Of a DNA stretch of 64,000 bases, positions 35,400 through 45,938 are shown in pieces (position 1 is the first letter of the stretch; every line of letters begins with the position of its first letter). The notes under the pieces were generated by a model, which was not told the origin of the DNA, searched no databases, and saw only the letters and a program-made list of their open reading frames with translations. The stretch spans positions 992,001-1,056,000 of the forward strand of contig BRON01000003.1 of assembly GCA_024345305.1 (NCBI GenBank), given 5' to 3'. The DNA comes from Mrakia gelida. Its lineage: Eukaryota; Basidiomycota; Tremellomycetes; Cystofilobasidiales; Mrakiaceae. A program made the position numbers and the translations under genes.

Positions 35400-36011
35400 A
35401 GGAAGAACGAAGTTATGAAGTTTCAGCCTCCGTTTGGGGGCCATCCGAAGAAAGAGCGAGGAGAATGAAGAGCGCGAAGGGGACGCGTTTTCCTCTTCAA
35501 AGCTCAGAGAGGTGGATGAAAGATGAGTTTGCGACGTACCTTCTGTCCAGGGTTGTTGAGTTTTCTCTTGCAGAGCCATACACTCCCCCTTGAAACGAAA
35601 GAAAGCGCGTGTCAGTCAGTCAACGTGGGGTTCGAGTCAACCAACCGTCAACAGCTAGCTCATTTTCCCTTCCTTCCTCGTCCTCGTCCTTCCTCTCCTC
35701 CTCGATGTCGACGTAGCAGCAAAAAGGACTCACCAATTTCCGAATCCCACCTCCTTGACGAAAGTGTAAGCGTCCGAAAGTTCCTCGTCGGTGAGGTTGA
35801 AGATGTCTGCTGAACTTGAGGAGGGAGGAGAAATTCTGATGGATGGAGGGTTTGGCGTAGAGGGAGTGGTAGGAGCGATGATGAGAGGGAGAGGGGGGGA
35901 GATGGAGAGTGTCGAGATGGTGTCGCGAGAAGGAGGGGACATGATGAAGCGTCTTGAGGTCGTGCGGTTGAGGGTCTTGGTGGACGTTGAGGAGTGAAGG
36001 ACGGCGGTCAT
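31636..36011 (-). CDS. Serine/threonine protein kinase with long C-terminal tail
   Basis: Sixteen exons: 35734..36011, 35540..35588, 35161..35364, 34990..35072, 34826..34889, 34621..34752, 34413..34554, 34219..34329, 33885..34133, 33424..33810, 33221..33346, 33060..33143, 32905..32987, 32479..32830, 32329..32385 and 31636..32240; 1001 aa. The kinase domain spans about residues 81-350: Gly loop GFGNWGSV, VAIK lysine, catalytic loop HNDIKPANVLL, DFGFAT, GTPEYLSSS in place of APE, and DVWSLGV. The loop is HND rather than HRD, so this is a non-RD kinase that may not need activation-loop phosphorylation. The intron after 34413 appears to start with gc (GC-AG type). The tail of about 650 residues is Ser/Pro-rich with helical stretches and ends SAFKSMSFRRKS. 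The subfamily is not recognised; it may be CAMK-like. Confidence 0.82.
35373..35399. repeat. AG dinucleotide microsatellite
   Basis: About 13 uninterrupted AG units lie in the kinase intron between exons 2 and 3. On the coding strand this reads CT and sits just before the acceptor, serving as the polypyrimidine tract. It is likely length-polymorphic. Confidence 0.9.
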
Positions 36012-36827
36012 GTCGAGAGAGCGGGAGAGGGCGGGTTTGGTTTGTGTTCGTCCTGTCTTCCTTTTGAGGAAGCTTTAAATCGAGGGTTGCTTCGTTCCAA
36101 GGGGGAGAGAGGGGAAGAGAAGGAAGGAAGGAAGGGAGGGAGAGGGGAGGAGAGCAGGGGGAGGAAGGAGTCGTTTGCTGTTCGTGTTGGCGGAAGAAAG
36201 CCAGGCGGGTTGATTTTTCTGCTGTGACGAGATGAAGGCGTCTGTAAAGTTGAGGGGATGTTGAGAAGTAGAGACATGTGAAGCGAGGACTGCTGGGATT
36301 GGCCGACGAAGGCCAGGGGGCAAAGGGAGGAGGGAGCGAAGGAGCGAAGTCAAGGTCTGGTTGACGGAGACTCTCGTTTCGTCCCTCGGAAGCTGTTGGC
36401 GTTCATAAGAAGATGCTCGAGATCTTGGTCAGTTGGCAAGACAGAGTGAGTGCAGAGGACGGCCCAACAGCTGGAGGGAGACGGTGGTGGACGAGAGGAA
36501 GGAAGCAGTGAGCTCAACTCTCGAAGGTTCTGGGCAAAGAAAGTAACGCGCGTTACGCCCTCGTCCCCGAACTTTTTGATGGTTTCGCTGAGCGAGAAGA
36601 TCTGAAGGAGGTCATGTCTGGCAGGTGTGCGTTCAGAATCGAGCAAGGGAGCACACGGATCAAGATGCATCGAAGAGCGAGGCTCCATCGTCGCCCGTTC
36701 GTCGTCGAGACGCGTCTTCCGCGGCCCTCTCACAACTCGAAAGCAGAATCTGAATCGTCGCAGTCATCATAAACGTAACAAAGGTGCAAAGGTCCAAGAA
36801 GAGAAAAGAGAAAACAGACTCATGACT
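36012..36827. other. Intergenic region, 0.8 kb
   Basis: Promoter of the kinase and 3' UTR of the CSL gene, both on the minus strand. A minus-strand open stretch at about 36350-36600 reads IFSLSETIKKFGDEGVTRV and has donor- and acceptor-like sites around it, but I cannot find a start and frame that work together. It contains the palindromic block GTAACGCGCGTTAC at 36543-36556. Confidence 0.45.
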
Positions 36828-39800
36828 TCAGATAACTCGAGCGACTGAAAAGATGCAGAAGTTTTATCAACGATCTCGAACTTCGCGAGCGATGAAAGCA
36901 GCGACGCGACTCACTCGTTGTCTCTCCCGCGTCCGAAACGACCGTCTCGATAGCTATCGACTTTCCTGAGAGCTTGAAGATGAGAGACAAAGAAGGAGGA
37001 GCAGGTCAGGTTCGGCAAGAGGGACGCGTCGAAACGGGGAGGGGACGAGCTCACAACTCCAAACCCTCGGTCCCTCAGCACAAACAGCAACGGCAAGCCT
37101 CTCCTGTTCATCGACATTTCGTCTTCTGAAAGAGGTCGAGGAACCATCGATGGAATCGGCTCTCCAGCAGAGTTCGTCGCGTCGTGTGAAGCGAGGACGT
37201 CGCCTCCTCCTTCTTCTCCAGCAACAGCAGCCGACCAGTCTCCCACACCACCGAATCCTCCGTCGACGTGTTCCGAGGACGAGGAGGGATCCCACTGCTG
37301 ATGGTGCTCCTCGAATGCGGTTTTCGAACTCTGAGGGAGAGGAGGGGGAGGGGGATCGTCGAGTTTGGGCAGGGTGACTTCGAGAAGAGAGTGGCTCCTC
37401 TTCTCTCCCTCGTTGAAGATGAGACCGTGCTCGGTCGAGGTAGATTGATGGGATCGGATGATCTGGTAGGGGAGAGGACCGAACGAGCCGAGGTAGATGT
37501 CAGGCGGTGAGGTTGCCGAGTCCGAGGAGGGAGGGAGGAAGTCGGCGACGAGGAGTTCGATGGTCGATTGGGAGGGACGGTAGGATCTCGCTGAGAGGAG
37601 GATTGGGAAGGAACTGATGGGAGTTGGAGGTGGAAAAGACGAGAGGGAGAAGTGAAGAGGGAAGTAGGAGATGGTGAAGTCGGCTTGAGTAGAAGAAAGC
37701 GAAACGAGAGGAGGACGTCAGCGGAAAAGAGATAAGACGAGTCGAAACGAGGGAGACTGAGACAGCGAGAGCGGAACTCACAGATCCCAACGAAGTTCCA
37801 GCCCACAAAGTCGTCTCCTACATCCACTTCATCCTGCGTCTCATTCTCGATGTCCTTTCCCTCAGCCGTCTCCTTCCCCTCCCACCCTTCCTCGCCCTCC
37901 TTTCCCTCGACCTCGCCATGTCTGACTTCCTTCCCGATGTCCACGTCCACACCCTTGGAGTACCCAACCAGCTTTCCTTCCTCCTCCGACCCTTCGTACC
38001 TGACCCTCACCCTCTTCCTCTCCCCTCGTTTCTCTCTCACATCCACCTCGTCTGTCTCAGCTACCGTGCTCGGAGTCCCACCCTGATTCCCATCCCCTGC
38101 CGAACTCAACCACCACCTCGCTCCTCCGTCTCGAACTCGAAGGAACCCAACCTTCTGCAACTGCCTAACCTCCCCACCGTCAACCTCGTTCCAGTACAAC
38201 TTTCCTCCAGCTCCTCCTCCCGGCCCTGCTGATCCTTCCTTCGCCTTCCCCTTTCCTTTCGCTGCAGCCTTCCCCTTCCCAGGCTCGAAGCGACAGATTC
38301 TGAGCTCCTCCGTCTGTAGCCCGGTAGCGACATCAACGAGTCGAACCGTCTCGCCGTAGTGAAGCGCGTGCGAAGGAGAGGCGGAGTCGGACGACGCGAC
38401 GATTCGGAAGGGTGTTGATCGTTCGAGGGTGAGGACGGAGAGGCGTTGACGGTCGTCGAGGGTAAGGTGGCGAGTTCGGACGGCTTGGGAGTTGATTCGG
38501 CAGAAGATTGAGATGAGGGAGTTGGAGAGGACGGCGTGAGGGGAGGAGGAGGAGGAAGAGGAGGACGCGGAGGAGGAGATGGAGGGCGTTGAGGTCGGTT
38601 TGACTTTGAGAGCCGTTTTGGTGGGTTTGGAGAGGAGTTGGATTGGGTTGGAGTGGTACGTGAGGAAGGGTGAGGATGTGAAGGTAGAGACTGACGAGTT
38701 GGGGTGGTGGGTGGAAAGGGTGAGTGACGAAGTCGACGCGTCGTTTGATGGTCCGTTTTCGCCGTCCAGGAGGCAGTCCTCGGCGTGAACCAGACCCGTC
38801 GATGATCCTCCCTCGCCCGAGTCTTCCTGCTCTGTTACTCCCTCCGTCGAGTGGATGGGACTGATTTCTAGCTTAAGAACGAACTTCTTCGCCTTCCCTC
38901 CCTTGCCCTGTCCAGCGCGAAGATCCTTGAATCTCACGACCGCTACGTCTCCGTTGGCGTCGTCCGAGGGAACGATGTCCACCGTTTGACGAGAAGAGGT
39001 CGTACCAGTGTCGAAGAGAGTAGATAACGAGAGGGAGATGGGATAGGGAGGTCGAGGTGAGATCGTGAGGAGGGGTGCTGAGGGGAAGAGCCGTTTCTCG
39101 TCGCCGTAGGACTTTTGAGCGGCTAGTGAAAGACGAGAAGAGGAACACAGCGTGTTAGTGAGTCGTCGAACGAGGAAGTTTGGGGGGAAGGGTGGGACGA
39201 ACTAGAGACGTGGTAAGCCTTGATCGTCGTGAGGAGCGAGTTCCCTGGAACGAGAGACTGTCCGATGGTCTCTGTGATCGAGTCGCTGGTAATGAGATGG
39301 GACAGCGAGTCGAGTACCGAAGAGGATCGTTCTGGGGCTTTGCGTTTCTGCGTTACACGTCCAAAGGAGGATCAGCAAGAGAGCAGGGATTGTTCGCTCG
39401 CCTCAGCCCAGCCCCTTCCTTCACGCCCTCAAGCGACCCATACGCGTCAAACTTCACCCCACTCACCTGAGAAAGTCTATCACTCTCCTCCTCCAGCCTT
39501 CGACCCTCCACGAGACCCTCAAGAACCTCCTGCAAGCTGTAGCCCGTCGACTCGCCTCCTCCTCCGCCTGCGTCCGGCGAGCTCTGTTGGAGATGCTGCT
39601 GGAGAATCTGCTGTTCTGAAGCGACCGGATCGGATGAGATGGCATTGATGAGGAGGTCGAGGTTGGATTGGGCGGCTGAGGACTGCTGGTGAGGAAGGAA
39701 GGAAAGGAGGAGGGGAGGGAGGGAAGGAGGAGGTCAGCTTGAGCTCGCTTTCCTCCTTCTTCGTCCTCGGAGCCTCCTGCTACACCCCTTCTTTGGTAGA

Positions 39801-39874
39801 CGCTGCGAAGCACGAACTTAAACGTCACGCACCTGCTCCAGCTCCTGAGGCGAAGGGTACTCTCCGAGATCCAT
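36828..39874 (-). CDS. CSL-family (LAG1/RBP-J/Su(H)) transcription factor
   Basis: Seven exons: 39833..39874, 39467..39685, 39203..39347, 37782..39122, 37055..37683, 36915..36972 and 36828..36844; 816 aa. CSL proteins bind GTG-GGAA-type DNA through a Rel-like N-terminal domain and a beta-trefoil. Here the N-terminal domain begins with AQKSYGDEKRLF (the animal signature is QKSYGNEKRFF), followed by the fungal-type long insert. The trefoil holds ISIFCRINSQAVRTRHL and LHYGETVRLVDVATGLQTE, and the C-terminal Rel-like part includes SDFTISYFPLHF and DIYLGSFGPLPY. The short first exon encodes MDLGEYPSPQELEQ, and exon 2 begins at a CAGCAG double acceptor. Fission-yeast homologs Cbf11 and Cbf12 act in adhesion, lipid metabolism and cell-cycle control. 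Target genes here are unknown. Confidence 0.92.
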
Positions 39875-40463
39875 GGTCGAGCGAGGTCGAGGCGAACAAG
39901 ACGAGGCGAGGGAAGGAAGGAGGTCGAAGCTGAACCGATCTTGTTGCTGCTCTCTGACCTCGATTCCTATTTCGAAACGGATACCCAGACCTTACAAGAC
40001 GATCAAAGGTGATGTCAGCTGCATCTTGGGACGACTCGAGGATGTGGGAGAACGAAAGGAAGGAGCGGAGAGCTCACGAGAAGGACGATGATGGTTCGCG
40101 GGCGTGGGAAGAAAGGGCGAGCGTGAGAAAATGGGTCGTTCAGCTCGGTCTGCCTATTTTACGACAAGAAGTTCTGGCTTCTATACATTCCTAGTTGAAC
40201 CTCTGAACATCTCCAGGTCTTGGATCGCTCTGAGATCCTCTTCGAAACAAGCTCGTCCCCGCCAAACAGAATCCGCGATGCGGTCTCCCTCCTCGTCCTC
40301 TTCTTTCTCCCCCTCTCCCCTTCCCACTCTTGCGCACTTACACCCCGAATTCCAAGCCTATCACGTGCTCTCTCCGGCTCCCCGTACAACGAGCAAAAAC
40401 TCCCATAAAAAGATCTCTCCACGCGAAAAACGAAACCGACGCGAGCGAGCGAAGCGAGCAAAA
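39875..40463. other. Intergenic region, 0.6 kb
   Basis: Upstream region of the CSL gene and 3' UTR of the uS15m gene, both minus strand. No gene is seen. Confidence 0.5.
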
Positions 40464-43037
40464 CTAGTAGTGAGACGTAAGACCCTGGTCTCCCATGTTA
40501 CGAGGGTTGAGCTTCTTGGATCCAACGAGCGCTCCGTGCTTGGAGGCCTTTCCGACGAACTTGGTCGTCTTGCTGTAGCGCCCCTTGGGGATGACTTGTC
40601 GCCTGTTGAAGGTTCGATTCGTTGGTTCGAGGGCGAGAGGAGAACGAGGGAGATGAGGGTGGGTGAGCGACGGGAGGGAGTGAGAGAGAGTGAGAAAGAG
40701 AGAGCGAGAAAAATAGAGTCAGTACGAGGTTTCATTTGGACGAAGGGAACACAAGCTCGACGCGAGTCGAAAACGAAAAACGAGTTCGAATGGACGTACC
40801 ACCACTTGTGAATGATCAACTCTCCCTCCACAGCCCTCTTATCCACTCCGATCTCCATCAAACACTTGTCGTACCTCACTCGATCGACCGTCTTGAGGTA
40901 CTCGAGGACCCTCTTCCTGTCGTGCGCGAGCTGGCGGATCTCGTAGTCTCCCTTCTTGTCCTGCATGTGGAGCATCAGGTGAGATCGCAGGTTTCGGATC
41001 TTGAGCGTCAGGAGAGCGGCTGCGAGGGGCGTGGGTGGGCGGGTGGAGGAGGAAGGGGGGGTGGGCGAGGGGAGGAAGGGAGGAAGGGAGGAGGGGGATG
41101 AGAGGAAGAGGGAGAGAGAGAGGGAAAGACGAAAGGTCAGAACGACGACTCGTACGAACGCGCCGAGAACGAAGCCGCAACGCAAACGCACCTTGAACCT
41201 CAGGACTTCCACAATCCGGACCCTTCCTCACCCTGGCCGTAGCCTCCTTCAAACTCTTCACCTCCGGCTGTCCGAAAGCCTCCACCACCCTCCTCCTGTT
41301 CTCCTTCGCGATCAACTTCGCATCCGCGTTCTTGAGGTTCAAAATCCTTCCCAACGCCTCCAAACTCCTCCTCTCTCCCTCCATCGCCTCCTCAGCCCTC
41401 TCGACTCTCCTCTGCATGTCCTCTCGACTGAGCTTGATCCCTGGGAGGGGCATGATGTCCTTCTGGGCCGTGACGTGAGGGAGGGTGTTGAAGATGAAGC
41501 GCTTGTCGGTTTCGGTGAGGAGGTGACCGATGAAGGTAGGGACGGGGAAGGAGTCGATGGCGTTGTTGGGGGAGAAGAGCGTGACGAGAGGGGAGCGAGA
41601 GTAGTCTGGCGCGGGTTCGGCGAGGATGACGGCGGGTGCGAGGAGGGAGGAGTCGACGATGGGTCTGTGAGAACTCGAGGCTTCCGACTTGGCTTTGGCA
41701 GCCTGGGCGAGTTTTTGAGCGGCGATGGCGGCGGCGATGGACTGGTCGGGTTCCGAGGAGGAGGAGGTGGAGGAGGGCGTAGAGTCGGTGGTGGTGGAAG
41801 AAGGAGGGGTGGTGGTGGGTTCGCTCGTCGAGGAGGAAGGGGAGGGAGTCGAGGTCGTCGCCTCCTCCGTTGGGAACTCGAGAGGAGGGACCGAAGTCGC
41901 AGCTCTCAGCCAGTGACCTGCCTCTCCGTCCTCCGTAGGCTTCCATACAGCCTCGGGGAACTCCTCTCTAGGAGCGAACTTGACGATCCTGTCGAGCTCG
42001 GCGACGACGATGGGATGGTCCCTGCTGACCTCCTCCTCCGTCACAACTCCCAACTTGACGGCTGCCGCCATAACCTGATCCCTAAGGACTTCGATCCTCT
42101 CGATCTCCTGAGCCTCTGATCGAAGGGTCTCCAAAGCGGCGAGCTCCTCCTCCTTCTCCTTGAGCTCTGTCTCGAGCTCTCGAAGTTCGTCCTCCTCGTC
42201 AAGGATCCTCTCCTCCTCCGTCAGGAGTTCTCGCTGGGCTGGCGAGGTAGCGGCCTCGATCTGCTCCTCGAGAGAGAGACGGGAAGTTACGATTTTTGTC
42301 GAGGAGGGGTTGCTGGGTGATGGGAGGTAGGTGAACTCGTCCGATTCGGATTTGGAGGGGGTGGTAGGGGCGTTGGAAAGGGTTGAGAAGACGTTCTTGG
42401 GAGCGTTGATACCAGTCGTCCAGAGCGTGTTGGGATCGATGATCGTAGCGGCGAGTTTCGTTTGACGCCATCGTTGCTCGTGGACTGGGATTCCGTTGGC
42501 GTACTGCAAGGAGGGACGATGAGGAAGGGAGGGAAAGAAAGGGAAGGAGGAAGGGAAAGTCAGCTCTGTTCTCTTCTTCCCTTGCCCTTCTCGACCCGAC
42601 GCTTCGCCCTCTTTGCCTCCCCTCCAAGCCAGACCGTTTCGAGTAAGGAAGGTATAGAGTACTTACTACTAGCTGCATTCCGAGGAAGGGATCTGGCTGA
42701 GTGTTGAACCAATCCTCGAGCTTCTCGACCTTCATCGTCTTGAGCTTCTTCTTCGTTATTCGTTTGTCCCGCTTCACATCAGTCTCAAACGAGATGGAAG
42801 AAACATGCAGAGAGCGGCCAGGGAGAGAGAGCACTGTAGAGTGATTCGAGAACAGGGAAGAGAGCGCGAGAAAAGGTCAGCCCAAGGAGGTTGAGGCGAG
42901 AAGGAGAAGGAGATGAGCTCGGAAAAGAAGGGAGGAAGGAGGAAGAAAGACGAACGAGGGGTCGAGGCTCGAGAGACAGAGTAGGAACACGAAGCTCGAG
43001 GGAGGGAGCAGGCCAGCAAGCTGGGTGGCGGACGCAT
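40464..43037 (-). CDS. MRPS28: Mitochondrial small-subunit ribosomal protein uS15m, long form
   Basis: Exons 42956..43037, 42667..42833, 41192..42503, 40800..41019 and 40464..40602 give 639 aa. The S15 fold is clear at about residues 507-605: GPDCGSPEVQ, ALLTLKIRNLRSHLMLHMQD, KKGDYEIRQLAHDRKRVLEY, LKTVDRVRYDKCLMEIGV. This is the rRNA-binding protein of the mitochondrial small subunit (bacterial S15, yeast Mrps28). The N-terminus MRPPPSLLACSLPRASCSYS is Arg/Ser-rich without acidic residues, as for mitochondrial import. Yeast Mrps28 is under 300 residues. Here about 500 residues precede the S15 domain, including a coiled coil (EEDELRELETELKEKEEELA), a Ser/Thr/Pro linker and a conserved-looking block (SFPVPTFIGHLLTETDKRFI) that matches nothing I know. 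The C-terminus RYSKTTKFVGKASKHGALVG is basic. Confidence 0.88.
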
Positions 43038-43672
43038 CGAGGAGGGAAGGTGAGGAGAGGAAGGAGAGGGAGGGACGACGACAGGTTGAAGGGAGGAGGA
43101 AGAAGGTCGAAAAGTGAGATACCTCTACATCGGCGAGCCTCCAGAAAGCACTTTTTTTTTGTTCTTTGCCTTCGCTGAAGCTTTCCCCTTGGAATCCGCT
43201 CGAGACTCAGAGTCTGTCAGGAGAGGTTGAAAGGTCTCTGAAAAGACTTCAGGCAGAAAACGAGAAGCAAGCGTTCTCGTCCTCGACGCGGGCCGTCGTC
43301 CTCCTTCTTGCTTTCTCCCACAGGCTCGCATTCGTAAGCTTCAACAGGCGAATTGCTTCAGCAAGGCATGGGTTCGGTGTTTTACAGAGAGGAGAATGCG
43401 TGCCGCAGTCGAGGTGTTGCAGACGACCGTCCGAAGGCGAGACGCGTCGTCGTCGACCTCTCCCTTTCTTCCCCTCCCACCTCTCTTCCAACACACGAGC
43501 TCTCCGAACAAACGACCGACCACAAGGTGTTCGTTGAAGAAAAAGATCAAGATCCTCGCGACCAAGCCTGATCCACGACGACTACCGAGATCGTCAAAAA
43601 AGAAAAAGAGAGAGAGTTGAGTTGAAGAAGACCCCTAAGAGAACACCGCCAGACCGCCACATCGGTCTCTAT
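43038..43672. other. Intergenic region, 0.6 kb
   Basis: Promoter of the uS15m gene and 3' UTR of the H-protein gene, both minus strand. It contains a T8-10 run at 43149-43158. No gene is seen. Confidence 0.5.
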
Positions 43673-45043
43673 CTATTCGTTAAGCAAAGCCTTGTACGCG
43701 TCCTCGGTCAGGAGCTCCTCGAACTCGGCGGGGTTGGTAAGGGCGACCTTGAAGAGCCATCCTGTTGAGACGAAGACGAAAACGACGCGAGAAGAGAGCA
43801 GGGTCAGTTCTTTGCTGTCTCACGAGGGTCGAGGGAGGAAGGTAGAATGGTTTGGCGAGAGTGGGACATGGATATGTAGAGAAGGGAAGAGGGTAGACAG
43901 AAGACGACTCACCCTTCTCAACAGCGCTCTTGTTGATGAGTCCAGGCTGGTCGTCGAGAACCTCGTTGATGGTCTTGATCTCTCCAGAGAGAGGAGCGTA
44001 GATCTCAGAAGCGGCCTTGACGGACTCGATGGATCCACATTCCTCTGCAAGCAAGCGCACGAACAAAACAGCAAACGAAAAACAGGATCAGTCTTCGAGT
44101 TTCGTCGGACGAACACGGGCTGAACGGAGGTGGTTCTGGTTCTCTCTTTTCGCCCTCCAAGCTGTGGAGGGCGAAAAGAGAAGATGGTGAGATGAGGTGA
44201 CAGCTGACTAACCTCCAGCGACGACCATCTCTCCGACACTAGGCAGCTCGACGAAGACGACGTCTCCGAGAGCCTTCTGAGCGTAATCAGTGACTCCGAC
44301 GGTCGCGAGTCCGGACGCAGGGTCGTAGGTGGCCCACTCGTGGTCGGAGGAGTATCGGGTGGCTGGAGAAAAGCAAGGAGACGGGAAGGAGAGGTCAGAG
44401 ACTGATCTCGATGTGTAGATTTGCGACAAGCTGACGTTCGTGGGACGAGATGAAGCGAGGGAAGGAAGGGCGAGGAGATTGTCGAGCGAGCTTTCCTCCT
44501 CCTTTGAGTTTGAGCTCGCCCTTCCCCTTCCCTTCCTCCCTCCCTCGCTGGACCTGAGCTTGACCTCGATAAGGCTGGTGCGATAAGGACCATCGTGTGC
44601 CCGGCCTCTTCAACTCGAGAGTCTCCGAGGCTGGCAGCAAAAAATCTGGGAGGGAGATCGCCCGAAGGACCAAGAAGGAAACTCTCGTCCTCGCCAACTC
44701 CAATCCCTCCCTCCTCCTTCGCCCGGACGAACCAGCTGGCTCGACGAGTTCGGCTACAGGCCAAGCTGATCACTGTACGAAGAGCTTCCTGGGCAGCCGC
44801 TGCGAGTTCTCTCTCGAGCTCGAGTGGGCTGCAGCGGCTCTCTTCTCACCCCTTCCTCTCCTCACCCTCTTCACGTCCTTCCCTTTCCCTCGTCGCTCTG
44901 CTCTCCCGTCGTCCCATACTCCCACGTCTCAACCCGAATCACCACCCTGACAATCGCAAAGAGACTCAATACTCACAAATCGACCTCTTAGCGGCTCCGA
45001 AGTTCCTGGCGCTGGCGAAGAGGGAGAGGGAAGGGATGGCCAT
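43673..45043 (-). CDS. GCV3: Glycine cleavage system H protein, mitochondrial
   Basis: Exons 44977..45043, 44213..44362, 43913..44044 and 43673..43761 give 145 aa, normal for the family. The H protein carries the aminomethyl group on a lipoyl-lysine between the P, T and L proteins of the mitochondrial glycine cleavage complex. The leader [20 protein letters not shown] is a mitochondrial presequence. The mature part starts [14 protein letters not shown] and continues [20 protein letters not shown]. The lipoylation site is the Lys in [15 protein letters not shown], followed by [20 protein letters not shown] and GWLFKV, ending [14 protein letters not shown]. The first intron is about 614 nt, the longest in the window. 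The second contains a strong hairpin (44143-44181). Confidence 0.95.
44143..44181. repeat. Perfect 17-bp inverted repeat inside an intron
   Basis: TCTCTTTTCGCCCTCCA and its exact reverse complement are separated by 5 nt. The hairpin sits in the second intron of the H-protein gene, about 30 nt downstream of its donor site (minus strand). It would fold stably in the pre-mRNA and may affect splicing or be an RNA-level signal. Confidence 0.85.
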
Positions 45044-45938
45044 CCTCGGAGATGAACGACACAAAGTCATCCTGGCCACAGGTCGAAGGAGCGAAGAGGA
45101 GAAGGACATCGGGGAAAGAGTTGGAAGGGGAAGGGAAGGAAGAGGGAAAGGTTGAGTTGAGAGACGAGGAAGTGGTTGGAGGGGAGAAGCCGTGGGTGTT
45201 GCGAGAGAAAAGTGAAGGAGGACACGGTGCTCAGCTCGACGAAGGAGAGCACCGCGAGCGAGGGGAGGGTGAGCTTGATTCGACTTTCGGGGGAAATTGG
45301 TAGAGAGCTCGCTCCTTATCTTTACGCGCTAACGAGGAAGCAAAGACGAACGAAGCTCTCATCTGGTCGTTGTAGGTTGGGCTCAAAGCTGAAGACGAGT
45401 AAAGGCAGGTAGAAGATCTGCTCGCGTCTCGTCTCGACTTTCGGACGTGCTCGTCGCTCTCGAGATGCTGCTGCTGAGATAAGGTCATGAAGATGATCGT
45501 CCATAGCCTTTGAAGATAGCCGTAAGAGAGGAGAACAAAGCGAGAGGGAGGGTTACTACGATGACGGCACAAAGGGGGAGAGAGGTAGGAGAGAGAGAGA
45601 GAAAGATGTGACGAGACTAAGTGATTGAGGATGCTGTTGAAGGCCGACGCGACGGATAGAGGAGAAGGAGGTCTTGACGAGGTTGTAGACGAGAGCGAGG
45701 GGGAAAAACGAGGTCAGTGTCAGGCTCGAGGAGGTAGCAGGAGGAGGAGAGGGACGAGGAGCGAGAGGGACGACGCGAGGGAGGTGGGACGAAGGAGGAA
45801 GGAAGAGCTCGTGAACGATCTCGAAGCGAGATGACCCCTCAAGAAGTATGCTGAGAATTAAGGGAGACTGACCTTCGCGATATCCCACCACCTAGACTCT
45901 CCGCATAGACCAAGCAGGGGAGGGAAGGAAAGTCAACA
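45044..45938. other. Intergenic region, 0.9 kb
   Basis: Promoter of the H-protein gene and 3' UTR of SPF30, both minus strand. Minus-strand frames here contain hydrophobic runs (LTLTSFFPLALVYNLVKTSF) and donor/acceptor-like sites, for example near 45870 and 45670, but no start, stop and phase combination gives a credible protein. A small spliced gene cannot be excluded. Confidence 0.4.

Noticed and set aside
36350..36770. Minus-strand open stretch that might be a small gene between the CSL and kinase genes
   Set aside because: It lacks an ATG in phase with the best-looking segment, the possible splice joins shift the frame, and it sits just past the CSL stop where a 3' UTR is expected.
37108..38982. 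CSL protein ending in the downstream unspliced frame
   Set aside because: Protein quality collapses after the donor at 37781. The spliced frame regains CSL-like sequence (LGSFGPLPY).
45231..45891. Minus-strand frames with hydrophobic runs upstream of the H-protein gene
   Set aside because: No ATG-initiated, phase-consistent model could be made. The long minus frame near 45891 opens at GTG, not ATG.
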